From NCBI GenBank assembly GCA_001969505.1, contig LSSK01000010.1, positions 18,515-82,514 on the forward strand: a DNA stretch of 64,000 nt, in the 5' to 3' direction. The DNA comes from Zancudomyces culisetae (lineage: Eukaryota > Kickxellomycota > Harpellomycetes > Harpellales > Legeriomycetaceae). Position 1 is the stretch's first letter. Every line of letters begins with the position of its first letter. The notes under the pieces were generated by a model. That model was not told the DNA's origin and did not search any database. It was given only the letters and a program-made list of their open reading frames with translations. This document shows, piece after piece, positions 34,301 through 44,355 of the stretch. A program made the position numbers and the translations under genes.

Positions 34301-36084
34301 ATGGAATCAATAGGTAAAGACGAAAGGAGTGGAAAACAAAAAGAAAAGGCAGTTCAGAAACCTGGAGACGGGAATGAGAGAGTGAAAGAAAAAATAAAAG
34401 ATGAATCCAAGAGCACAAGAGGTAATGTTTTGATTGCTAGTTCTCTTTTTTTTAGAATAATAGAATATTAAAACGACTGGAACTTCAACAAATAGCGAAA
34501 GGCGATGTTAATGGGCCGGGAAAAGCGCAGAAACCCAGGAAACCTGGAAGTAGTGTCAAGAGCGAAAAGAAAACAAGCCAAAAACCATACAGCTCAAAGG
34601 GACATGGCGATTCTGAACAAAAAAGCAGGCTCATCGAGGCAGAAAACGAAGGAAAGGTAAAAGGCAACAAATCTAAAAAGGAAAAGTCAAATGTTAAAGA
34701 TTCAGAAAAGAAACCAAAGGGAGGGAGGGTGCGGGCGGGAAAATCGAAAATCAAATCCGCAAAAAGGATTAAAAGCAAGTTTAAGGTTATTATAAGGAGA
34801 TTGCCACCCGATCTTCCTGAACACATTTTCTGGAAATCAGTAGAGAATGCATTGTTGTGGTACAACAAGAGTGATGAAGGGACTGTTTATGAGGTCAAAA
34901 TGCGGGTTTCGGCACTTCAAAAAGAGGGAGCAGTTGATGGAAATGCCACAGGAAACATAGCGGAACAAAAAAATGAGAACGAGTCTGTTCTTGACACGGA
35001 ACTAGTCGCAGGTGCAGATGTGGATAAAAAAACGGGTACAAATCTGGATGCGGATGAACACAATGAGCAGGATATTAAACTAAATAAAACGAGTTATATC
35101 AGCGAGACTCAGGTAATCTCTACCCAAATGTACACGAGCAGAAATTTGGCAAAACTCGATCAAAAACCATACTATCGTGAGTATATTCAAGGAAAAATCC
35201 AAAAAAGGTAACAACATGTGAAACGCTTTTATACATAAGGTGTATGACTACTTATTAATTAGTCATGAAAATATTAAGGTGTAAAAATGTACTAAAATAG
35301 TCAAGCAAAAACTGCGTTACCGTCTAGGGCGTATATAAAATTCAAAAATACTGAAGAAGTAGAGCATTTCAAAAAAATATACGATGGGCATGTTTTTATA
35401 TCAAAGACAAACTCAACTTTTAGGGCACAAGTGGAGTACGCTCCCTATCAGAAAGGCCTATATTCGGGTAAGAAATACAAGGACACTCTCACCAATACAA
35501 TACATTCCGATCCCGGGTTTTTATCGTTTATATCGAATATTATGAATCCTCAAAGTACAGCGATGGCAGCTAAATCCGGGACGGAAGAGGCTGTGACTCA
35601 CCTATCCAAGGCATTGGTAAGTGCTGAGTATGGACCTGTGACAAATGATGCAGAGACGCCCACTTCTACGGCATTGTTGGATTACATTCGTAAATCGAAG
35701 CAAAAAACCAAGGGTCACAGTTCGCGGTTAAAAAATCCTAAAAAGGGCAAAAATATACATCACGGAAAACAAAAGTCAGCTGTAGATTCAAAAGATAGGA
35801 ATAAAGACTTAACCACCAAAGAAAGCACTACCAAAACAACTGATATGCATAAAGACAAAAGAAATGCCGTTTCTGCTGCATCGCAAGGAGAAAAGTCGAC
35901 TGAGAGACTCCACACAAAGGAGAGGAACATACCACATACTGAGAAAAACAAACAAGCTTCTTCCGGAGGAAAAGGACACCACCATCGACGCTTAACCGAA
36001 GCACAGAAAGCGTTCAAAGCAAGTAAAGTAAGGATAAGATATGCGGCTAGATATAATGATAGGTATATTCCGTGTGATGATTGA
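34301..36084 (+). CDS. UPF3: UPF3, nonsense-mediated mRNA decay factor, three exons
   Basis: Binds UPF2 and the exon-junction complex and shuttles between nucleus and cytoplasm to trigger decay of premature-stop mRNAs. Model: exons 34301-34421, 34496-35207, 35328-36084; 529 residues. The second junction is certain: it restores KIQKRAYIKFKNTEEVEHF and then YDGHVF and VEYAPYQKGLY, matching human UPF3B RAYINFKN, FDGYVF and VEFAPFQK. The RNP-like domain begins KFKVIIRRLPPDLPEHIFW. About 130 residues, many acidic, separate RRLPP from RAYI, against about 40 in human. The tail is Lys/Arg-rich and ends KVRIRYAARYNDRYIPCDD. The first intron acceptor is uncertain (34495 or 34501), and the N-terminus may instead start at 34091. 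Confidence 0.88.
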
Positions 36085-37062
36085 TTACCTACAAGCCGAA
36101 CAATCTTAAAAGTATAGGGCACTTGGAATAAAATTAGCTATGATTGTATTATCTGACACATGAAGAAATACCACCTACATTCATTTGTCCTTGATAATAC
36201 TGTCTTTAACCAGCACAAAAAACTCCGAAAATTCCATCTCATTTCCTGTTGTGTTTGTTGACGGAGATCAGGTACCAATTGAGCGGAAATGCCGCAGTCG
36301 AGCTTGTATGTCTCCCAACCAGGTTGGACTATACTCAATCAGTAGACTAAAGGTTTTCGTTGGTAACTAAAGAGTGGGTTACTTGTTTTTTTTTTAAAAA
36401 AAAAGAATATTTTCAGTAGTGGAAAAAAACGTTAGTTCTAATGCTTTGTTTTTTTTTTTGATACAACTTTATCATGTTTAGATGTTTCTGGCGCCATCAA
36501 AGTTTTGAACTAGTATTCTTGGTTTGGTTTGGCTCTTTAACTTGAATTATTTTTTTCTGGAAAGCATTGGATAGTCAAACAGGAAATGATACTGTTATAT
36601 ATATGTATATCTGAGACTGAAAACAAACAGCTTTGATTACACATTAATTGTTGAAAGAGCTGCAAAAAAAAATCAAATTATGATTAAAATCTTTTCATTA
36701 CTTTTTTTTACTTTTAAAAACTTAGCTAGTAAAATTAGCAAATCGAGCAAAAGAATATCCAAAATATTGGGCTGAATATGATTGGAATCATCTTAAAACA
36801 AGTTGTAGAAAGAAACAAAGATAGCATTTATTATTATTATTATTATTATTATTATATTTTTTAATAGTAGACTCTTTTTCTTTTTCATTTCCAGACTAGG
36901 CAAAAATCAGAATAGAATCCAGGAAAAAAACTAGAGCTTATAAAAACGTTTGAGCAAAACAGGTCTAGTCAATAAACCCTACATTCATTATCCTTAAAAA
37001 TTAGAATCGGATACTTAAATACTAAGAATCGAATACATAAATAAAAAATAAAGACAAACGAA
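36085..37062. other. Spacer with a possible tiny minus-strand gene
   Basis: Mostly AT-rich, but 36180-36370 is less so and open in several frames. A minus-strand candidate has ATG at 36497 (MAPETSKHDKV), a GTATCA donor after 36465, a CTAAC branch-like word, a T-rich tract and an acceptor before 36366. It then reads LPTKTFSLLIEYSPTWLG and ends at a TGA at 36181-36183. One in-frame TGA near 36268-36270, or a 30-base intron (36246-36275), interrupts it. I do not recognise the product and do not call a CDS. Confidence 0.3.
36830..36856. repeat. (TTA)n microsatellite
   Basis: Nine consecutive TTA units in noncoding DNA upstream of the small membrane-protein gene. Confidence 0.95.
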
Positions 37063-37422
37063 ATGGAACAATTCAACAAAAAATACGATATAAAACAATC
37101 GCATTGGAAGACAAGAAAAGTCAATGTTGATCAAAAGAAGGTGGAAAAGTACATTAGACGACTCGAAAGACTAGAACATAGGGCACCAAAGGCTGGGTTT
37201 AGAGTATTTGAATTGGTGACATATGCAGCAATTGTAACTACTGCAGCGTATACGATCTTTTGGCAGGACTTTGGACATGAAGAACATATATACTCCAAAC
37301 CCAGAGCATGGTTAAATAGACAAAAGGAAACGTTTTGGAGCTTTAGTGGTAGTGAGCGACAGGAGCTGATTGATAGAGGAAAGATTTCATCCGAGACAGA
37401 AACCACACAAGAAAAAAAATAG
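37063..37422 (+). CDS. Small single-pass membrane protein, unknown function
   Basis: Single-exon frame of 119 residues. A basic N-terminal half (KKVEKYIRRLERLEHRAPK) precedes one hydrophobic segment at about residues 48 to 68 (FELVTYAAIVTTAAYTIFW). A hydrophilic tail with FWSFSGSERQELIDRGKIS follows, ending in Glu/Thr/Lys. No cleavable signal peptide is obvious; the basic flank before the segment suggests the N-terminus faces the cytosol or matrix. Such size and layout are common in mitochondrial inner-membrane or ER accessory proteins, but I cannot name a family. A/T-ended codons and a compact charged sequence support coding. Confidence 0.65.
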   Translation: MEQFNKKYDIKQSHWKTRKVNVDQKKVEKYIRRLERLEHRAPKAGFRVFELVTYAAIVTTAAYTIFWQDFGHEEHIYSKPRAWLNRQKETFWSFSGSERQELIDRGKISSETETTQEKK

Positions 37423-38275
37423 AGTAATATATAGTGTGTCTGAGGTTGGTTCCGATGTTTCTTCTCTTGGTTAATTTTTTTTTCCTTCTATCACTATTTA
37501 TTGTCTCATAAACCATTTTTTCTCATTTTGTTTACTTTTGTATTGCAATATGGACGAGTAAATATAACCTAAAATTGTAGAATTAAACAAACAGTTTAAA
37601 GTCATTCCCTAAAAATACTTGCAAAAGTATGTGAATACAGATAGGAAACAGGCAGTTAAAGCTGTGACAGCATGGAAAAATAGATTCTCAAGTTGAAAGT
37701 TCTTCATAAATGGGTAAATGGTTGAGTGTGAGCATGAGCGTGAGCGTGTGAGAGAAGTGTATTTTAATGAAATATGAGCAATTTTGACCAGAAATGTGTG
37801 TATACTTTGATCATGAGTGCATTTTTTGGGCATTTTCACCCGAAAAACTCAACGATCCATTGATGTGACACAACTCGACTGGGAAGCTTGGGGGAAAAAA
37901 TTTTTTTTATTAGCTGAATAAAAACAAAAAAAAATCTATTATTTGTTAATGGATCGAAAAAAAAATAATTTTGCACTACAAGTTTGTATGAAAATAAAAA
38001 AAAAATTTTTTTTTATTGTGGATATAATGTTATAAAAAAGAGCACAGTAACATAAAGGTGGACTTGTAAATACATTTAAAGTTAATAATAGATAGGATCT
38101 TTGAAAAAAAAAAATCTTGGATAAGCAGGACCGATATAAATACGTAGAGAACTACTCCGGCAAAAACGCACATTCAACATAGAATTGTATTATTCTAAAG
38201 CAACCATAAACCCGCACTTTTTTTAAAAAATAAATAAATAAATTAAACAACACAAGATAGAGAAGACCGTAAAGA
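37423..38275. other. Spacer upstream of NOC2
   Basis: About 850 bases with long A and T runs (for example 37890-38020). It has a GTGAGCATGAGCGTGAGCGTG near-repeat at 37728-37748. No gene was seen. Confidence 0.6.
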
Positions 38276-40576
38276 ATGGCAAAAGCAAAGAAATCCGTTA
38301 AAAAGTTTAAGCAGAGACAAACAAAGCTAACTAAAGTAACCAAAAACAACAAGAACAACAGCGGCCCAGGGAAGAGTACAAAGGCCCAGCCTAACAAGAA
38401 AGGAGGTAGATTTGAAAAAGGAAAAAATGCAAAAAGAGGAGAAAATGAAAATAAACAAGTAGCAAGTAGAGGAAACGGAGGGAACGGAGGGAACAAAAAA
38501 GAGAATAAAGTGAAAATTATAGATGAACTCGAAGAGTTTGTGTCGGAAAAAGGTCCACAAGAAGAAATGGGTTCAAGCGAGGACGAGGAGATGGATAATG
38601 ATGGAGAGGAAGAGTTAATGAGCGAGGAGTTGAGTGAAGATAGTGAAGAGGAGAACGACAAATTGTTTGAGAGTATGGATGTTGAAGAGGATCAAAAGGA
38701 GTATGATAGTAGCAGTGACTCTGAGCCAGATGAAAAGGAGGAGAAGAAAGGTGGTAAAGGAATAGAAAATGTAGAAAGAAAGGAGGATGAAGAAGAGGAT
38801 GACGAGGATGATGAAGAGGAGGATGACGAGGAGGATGAAGAGGAGGATGAAGAGGAGGAGGATGATGATGAGGAACACGAGGAGGAGGATCAAGAAGAGG
38901 CAAGACAAAAAGAAAGACGGAAAAAAGTAAAAGAGGCAAAAAAGACCAACATAAAAGAGGCGAAAAATCTGAAAAGCGATATGGATAAGCTAAAAGAAAA
39001 AGATCCAGAGTTTTATGAATTTATGAAGGAAAACGATCCAGACGCCCTTGACTTTGCTATTGAGAGTGAAGACGATGATGATGAGGATGGCGATAAGATT
39101 GAGGAAGGAACAACAATAATTACCAACAGTATGCTGCAAAAATGGGAAAAAGAAATGGAAGGCAACAGTAAAACAATAAACAAAAAAATACTACACGCTT
39201 TCAAATCGGCATCAACCAAAGACGAAAAAGAAAAAGGAGGTTTAAAGCAAAAATATCTAATAACAAACCCGCAAGTGTTCCACAGATTGATGAAAATGGT
39301 AGTAGACAAGTTTCCACAAGAAATCCAAGCGATACCTGAGAAGGACAACCAAAAGCGCAGAGGAGAAATGGTAAGAACGTACATGGTGGGACTGCTCAGA
39401 AACATACAGCAAATCGCAGACGACGAAATGGTAGCGTACATGATTAGACAGTCAAGAACATTGGCACGGGATTTTGGAATGCATGCAAAAGCAAGTCGAG
39501 AGTTTGTAAAGGAAATGCTGAGGCTTTATGGAGCAAGAGAAAGCAGTGAGGAGGTGAGTAAAGAAGCAGCAGGATTATTAGGAGAAATGGTCAACAGCGG
39601 AGAAATCATCAAAGACGTGATTCTAAAGGGAGTATATTTGTCGTATGTGAGACACAGCAACGTTACAGGAATCCACTCAATAGCCAAGGTTGAGCAGATG
39701 AGACAAAGTGCAGTTGAGCTGTATACAACATGCAATGATTATAACAGTGTATACTCGCATGCATTTATGTATATCCGTCAGCTGGCTGTAGGACTGCGAG
39801 CTGCCATGCATCTAAACACCAAAGATGCCTATCAAAAAGTCTACAACTGGCAGTTCGTAAACAGCCTAAAGTTCTGGGCTGATTTGCTGTCCCACAGTTG
39901 TGGTGGATCCGCCCCAGCTGCTGCTAGTGACGCCTTGGAACCCTTGATCTATCCGCTGATCCAGGTAGTTTTGGGTGTATCCAAGCTGATTCCCACCGCA
40001 AAATACTTCCCTCTATGTCTACACTGCATTGAAATTCTGACCCAACTGTCCGCCTCTACTCGAATCTACATTCCAGTTCTTCCTTTGGTCATTTCAATCA
40101 TTCAAAGCCCCGACTTTACCTCCAAAAAGCGTCCCGCCAAGGCTGTACTAAAACAAATAAACCTAGAGCTGTACATCAAATGCCCCAAACAATATGAACA
40201 CACTGCTGTCTACTTGGACTGTGTCCTTGATAGACTTCTCCTTCTACTAACTACATACCTAAGGGTTTATTCAAACTCTGTTGCCTTTGACTCTCTTGTC
40301 ATCCCCCTTGTAGTTGTGCTGAAAAAATGGAAGAAACTCCATGGCCGCAACTTCACTAAATTCTCTACCATGCTAACAAGTCTACTTGATAAAATTAATG
40401 CAAACACCACCTTTATTCTCTCCCAACCATGCGATCTTCCTTCTACTGACCCTGCCTTCCTTTATCTAAACCACATAGACCCTGATTCCACTCCTGTCGG
40501 TAAATATGCTCTTTCCCTTTCCTCTATCCATAATCATCAAAAGTCCATCCTACTGGACTCCTCTTCTAACTCTTAA
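38276..40576 (+). CDS. NOC2: Nucleolar complex protein 2, 60S ribosome assembly factor
   Basis: Pairs with Noc1 and then Noc3 to move pre-60S particles from nucleolus to nucleoplasm. Single exon, 766 residues. The Lys-rich start suits nuclear targeting. An acidic Glu/Asp tract covers about residues 85 to 225. The family signature follows: LKEKDPEFYEFMKENDPDAL, then the HEAT-like NOC2 domain with VKEMLRLYGARES, HAFMYIRQLAVGLRAAM, YNWQFVNSLKFWADLL and LIYPLIQVVLGVSKLIPTAK. The C-terminus is probably complete (TPVGKYALSLSSIHNHQ). Codon texture changes within the gene, purine-rich in the first half and C/T-rich in the second. Its TAA overlaps the LSM1 stop on the other strand. Confidence 0.96.
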   Translation: MAKAKKSVKKFKQRQTKLTKVTKNNKNNSGPGKSTKAQPNKKGGRFEKGKNAKRGENENKQVASRGNGGNGGNKKENKVKIIDELEEFVSEKGPQEEMGSSEDEEMDNDGEEELMSEELSEDSEEENDKLFESMDVEEDQKEYDSSSDSEPDEKEEKKGGKGIENVERKEDEEEDDEDDEEEDDEEDEEEDEEEEDDDEEHEEEDQEEARQKERRKKVKEAKKTNIKEAKNLKSDMDKLKEKDPEFYEFMKENDPDALDFAIESEDDDDEDGDKIEEGTTIITNSMLQKWEKEMEGNSKTINKKILHAFKSASTKDEKEKGGLKQKYLITNPQVFHRLMKMVVDKFPQEIQAIPEKDNQKRRGEMVRTYMVGLLRNIQQIADDEMVAYMIRQSRTLARDFGMHAKASREFVKEMLRLYGARESSEEVSKEAAGLLGEMVNSGEIIKDVILKGVYLSYVRHSNVTGIHSIAKVEQMRQSAVELYTTCNDYNSVYSHAFMYIRQLAVGLRAAMHLNTKDAYQKVYNWQFVNSLKFWADLLSHSCGGSAPAAASDALEPLIYPLIQVVLGVSKLIPTAKYFPLCLHCIEILTQLSASTRIYIPVLPLVISIIQSPDFTSKKRPAKAVLKQINLELYIKCPKQYEHTAVYLDCVLDRLLLLLTTYLRVYSNSVAFDSLVIPLVVVLKKWKKLHGRNFTKFSTMLTSLLDKINANTTFILSQPCDLPSTDPAFLYLNHIDPDSTPVGKYALSLSSIHNHQKSILLDSSSNS

Positions 40577-41248
40577 ATCCCATCATCCAAGTATCGATCA
40601 ACCGGATGGAACTCTGATAGCCCAACCCTTTTCAGTTTTTCTAAATATTTTCTTTCTTTTTCTTGTTTTTCTTCTATTTCGTTTCTTTGCTGTATCAATA
40701 CATCTTCGATTGGCAATTCAACTAGATCCAACATGTCCTTACCCAAGCTGTCTTCTTCTACTTCTCCTATCAACACAAGATTTTCCCCTCTCACCATAAA
40801 CACGCCTCTTTCTATATCACCATAAGCTCCTTCGACGAATATCCTTTCTATCGTGTCTTGGATTACCAAATTACCTATTTATTTTATTTTTATATACTTT
40901 ATTTGTTTTACTCAATCATTCTTGTTTCACTTTCTTTATAAAAATGAAAACAACTATAAACAAATCTAAAAAACAACCATAAATGCATGTAAATGAATTT
41001 ACCAAAGTGATCTATAGATCTCAGTATTCCAAGTATTTTTTTGCCATCTCTAAGTGTTGCATGGATATGCTCTATTCGTATTATCATGTATTTACAGGGA
41101 TTATTTTTCTCTATTTAGAACCCTTTTCATTCCCAACAGTCATATCCTTTAAAAAGGATGCAGCCCAAATCATTGACTTACTATCTACTAGATCGATAAT
41201 ACATCCCACCGTTGTGAAAAGGCCCTTTTCGATTAATGTTTGATCCAT
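40573..41248 (-). CDS. LSM1: LSM1, Sm-like subunit of the decapping-associated LSM1-7 ring, three exons
   Basis: Specific subunit of the cytoplasmic LSM1-7/Pat1 complex that binds oligoadenylated 3' ends and promotes decapping. Exons 41248-41182, 41071-41003, 40874-40573; 145 residues. Joined exons give LFTTVGCIIDLVDKHIHATL, then RDGKKILGILRSIDHFGNLV (Sm1 motif) and IQDTIERIFVEGAYGDIERG with VFMVRGENLVLIGEVEED (Sm2 motif). Human LSM1 has DKKHLVLLRDGRTLIGFLRS and VRGENVVLLGEI. The Glu/Lys-rich C-terminal helix (IQQRNEIEEKQEKERKYLEK) is the LSM1-specific extension. Length lies between human (133) and yeast (172). The stop shares two bases with the NOC2 stop. Confidence 0.95.
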
Positions 41249-42044
41249 TCTCTTTACTACTTATTTGCAATATCCTCTGTTATCACACAATCAAATACGT
41301 GTATACTCTTAATCGCTAGTTCCTGGCTCTTGCGTTTAATTTAACAAAGTTTGCTATTTACTCAGATGCCTTTACTTGAACATTCAAGCTGCTTGTTTAT
41401 TAGCGTAATTTGTCTTTTTAATTTTTTGTTTTTTTTAATTTTTGGGTAATTTAAAATTTTTTTATTTGTTAAAAAAAACAAACTAGTGAATATATACATA
41501 TACATATACACACATCAAATTAAAGGCAGACAATTGAGAGTTTCAACTTGACTTGCATTGTCCATCATTCTGGAGGGTTGCCATTTTTCTTTCCCCTAAT
41601 TTATTCCAAAATTGGATGAATAAAAAATTTCAGAAGAAAATACAAGAAAAAAATGCTGAAATAAGTGTAGTTGTTGTTACCACTATCCAATAAAAAAAGC
41701 TTTTTAAATATTCCTTACCAAGTTTGGGGGTTTCTATTCCCCCATGTAAAAGTAAACAAAAAAAGAATAGTTTATTTGCCCCGAGGTAATATCTCGTTTT
41801 TTTTCTCTCCATTCTAACTGATATTTAATCCTTGGTTTTAACCATTGTATTTGGCAACATTGTTTAATTTTAAATAAAAAACCAAATAAAAATTCTGCAA
41901 AAAATAAAACTCACAACAAAGCTTCATATCCTTGACGCCTTCCCTGTTGGCATTTCAAACTATTCAAAGCCTTTTCTGTAAAGGTTTGTAAATTATTCAT
42001 AATTATAAACACGAGTTGCACAGCCTAAGAAGATAAATTGAAAA
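41249..42044. other. Divergent promoter region of LSM1 and NSL1
   Basis: About 800 bases, T-rich then A-rich, with poly-T/poly-A runs around 41420-41480. No gene is supported. Confidence 0.6.
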
Positions 42045-43047
42045 ATGGATCAGCAAAGTGATATCCAACCCATCAGGATCGATTCACTCGGCGATGTCGC
42101 GTATTTGCGACGAGAATTTGATGATTTGATTGATCGATGCTTCGAGACCAATTCGGTGATTCAAGAATCTTTTTCCAATGAAGAAGATTTACAGGCTCTG
42201 AAACAGATTCTTTGCTCCAGCCTGAAAGAGGTAAGCCTATACTATCGCATACTATACAGGGTTATACTTTGAAAACAATTATCAAAACCAAAACCAAAAC
42301 AAAAACAAAAACAAAAACAAAAAATAGTGGTCGAACAGAGTATGGGCCTGTGTTGGGCCAAACTTAATGGTAAACGGATTTCCTTATGATGAAGCCGCTG
42401 CTTCTATAACCAATACAAATAAAAAACACAAAAGAGATAAAGCCCAATCAAGGAGGAGTATTGGTCTTGGTGGTCTAGGTCCTTTGATAGCCAGTGATGA
42501 TAATGATGGCTATGCCGTCAACAGCACGCCACAGATCGGGTACGAAGACGTAGAACCCTTGGATAAGAAACTTGAGGCTGAAGTTGCCGATTTGATGGCC
42601 GAAGCCAACGATGTGCTATTATCAGTTTCGAGAAAACGCAAAAAGTCTCCCAAACAAGTGGAAGACGCACTAAATTCTGCGATAAAAAGGGCAAAACTGG
42701 ATCTGGACTCTTTAGATAGACAGAAAATAACACATCCGGCCAATCAGCGACCGAGCGGGTCCGACGCCTCCTCGTCTTCTCGTTCATCTTTGCTTGAACC
42801 GCCTTTTACTTTGGATTCACCACAGTTGCAATCACACATCAAGTTTTCGTTGGGTGATAAATCGACTGTACAAAGTAATGTGGTTGAAACTGCAGCAAAA
42901 CTCGACTACTTGCTAAAGGAAACCCCCGAAACCTTCGAAAAACTTCAAGCCCTAAACTCTAATTTGCAGCTTATCACAGCACATTTGCGCTCTGACAAAT
43001 GTAAAGATCTGGACCAGATTCTGAGTAAAACCCAGTCACAAAAGTAA
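42045..43047 (+). CDS. NSL1: Kinetochore MIS12-complex subunit, NSL1/Mis14-like, two exons
   Basis: Subunit of the MIS12/MIND complex that links centromeric chromatin to NDC80. Exons 42045-42230 and 42328-43047, phase 0, 301 residues. The joined region WSNRVWACVGPNLMVNGFPY followed by DEA resembles human NSL1 FESAVQENISINGQAWQEA. VEPLDKKLEAEVADLMAEAN with LLSVSRKRKKSPK resembles the family block IKVLEDQFDEIIVDIATKRKQYP. The remainder is coiled-coil-like (KRAKLDLDSLDRQ; LDYLLKETPETFEKLQALNS). A Ser-rich linker lies between. No membrane or catalytic motif. The call rests on remembered family blocks in a fast-evolving family, so it is good but not certain. Divergent to LSM1. Confidence 0.7.
42285..42325. 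repeat. A/C-only (CAAAAA)n tract at the NSL1 intron acceptor
   Basis: AAACC and CAAAAA units run up to the TAG acceptor at 42325-42327. This intron therefore has no pyrimidine tract before its 3' splice site. Confidence 0.9.
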
Positions 43048-44355
43048 CCTGGTCTGAATCAGTAGCTCCATCTATTGCCATTCTACTGTTTCAATAAGTT
43101 TTTTGTGCAAGTTTGTGCGTTTGTTGGTAGTTATATGTTTATTATAAACTCAATCAGGTTTCACTTATCAATGTAAGGACATGAAATAAAAATGATAGTG
43201 GTGGTTTCTTGGGGAAAAGTGTGAGGGTGGTTATTTTCATTACAAATTTGCTGCCACAGATTGGAACTATTTTATGATAGATACAATGATATGTTGCTAT
43301 TACTAACTTGGATTCAGTGAGCAGTTGCACTATATTTATCAAGAAATAAAAGCGCCAATTGTGGATGTAGTATTCGAAAATACCAGTGTCGTGGCCGACA
43401 GTTGTAATTCACAATAATTATCATTAAAGCAGATTGGAAGGTTGCGCAGAAACATGGACAAGAGAAATAGGGAGATAACGACTCTTTTTAATAAGTTGGT
43501 TAGTCAGCTAGTTAGTCAAGATATCGTAAAGATACAATGAAAGTTGCAACACAACACTAGATACGTTATTGTATATGAATGATTTGCCAATAGCTCCAAT
43601 AGATTATTCTTTACTTTTTATTTTTTGTTTTTTTCTTATATCTATTCAGTTTAACATTCCAATATGTTAATATTTTCAATTTTATATAAAAAATTTTTTT
43701 TTGGTCATTCAGCAAGTGGAAATCGAAATACGTTAATTACTCGTGAGAATTAGAGTAAAAAATGGAAACCGTCGAATAAAAAGCATTAGTTTGTGGATTT
43801 ACAAAACTCCACAAACAAAAAAGCGCAGCACAAAGCAGCCGCAGTAGTGATTATTTACGCAAATATAGCTCCCCACTTTTTTTAGATTTCTCTCCCTAGC
43901 CCTCTAAACTACCTTCAAAAAACGTGAATAAGTCATCACTGTTGCGATGAATAAGATAAGATCTCAGCAAATAACTATACACTTTTTGTTTAAATATTAT
44001 TGAATTTGATTAAATTAAACCGATTGCATATGGAGAAAAAGCTGCGGAAAAAAAAAGTAAAAAAAATAGGTTTTGGTTTCTTTTAATGATTAAAGGAGAT
44101 TGGTTAATCCAGAATCAATCTAAAATAAATAAATAAAAGGCGAAAAATATTTTTTTGATGCTTGGTGATAAGATATGTATAAAAGGGTGTGGTACTGATT
44201 GTAAAGAAAATGTACAAAATATAATATTGATAGTACTAAAACATTACCTAGTAGCTTTATAAACGACTTTAACACACACACATATATATATACTCCCGTT
44301 TAATCTAATAAGGTGACTAACTAGACGCTAATCAACTAATTCCTAAAGTTAAAAC
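43048..44355. other. Spacer upstream of the ABCB exporter
   Basis: 1.3 kb of AT-rich DNA with short CA/TA repeats just before the ABC gene (44273-44290). The direct repeat GTTGGTTAGTCAGCTAGTTAGTCA is at 43496-43519. No coding capacity was seen. Confidence 0.6.

Noticed and set aside
38152-38939. Minus-strand frames of 97 to 169 codons opposite the start of NOC2
   Set aside because: They are the antisense of Lys- and Glu/Asp-rich coding sequence, giving artificial Phe/Leu/Ser and Pro/His runs.
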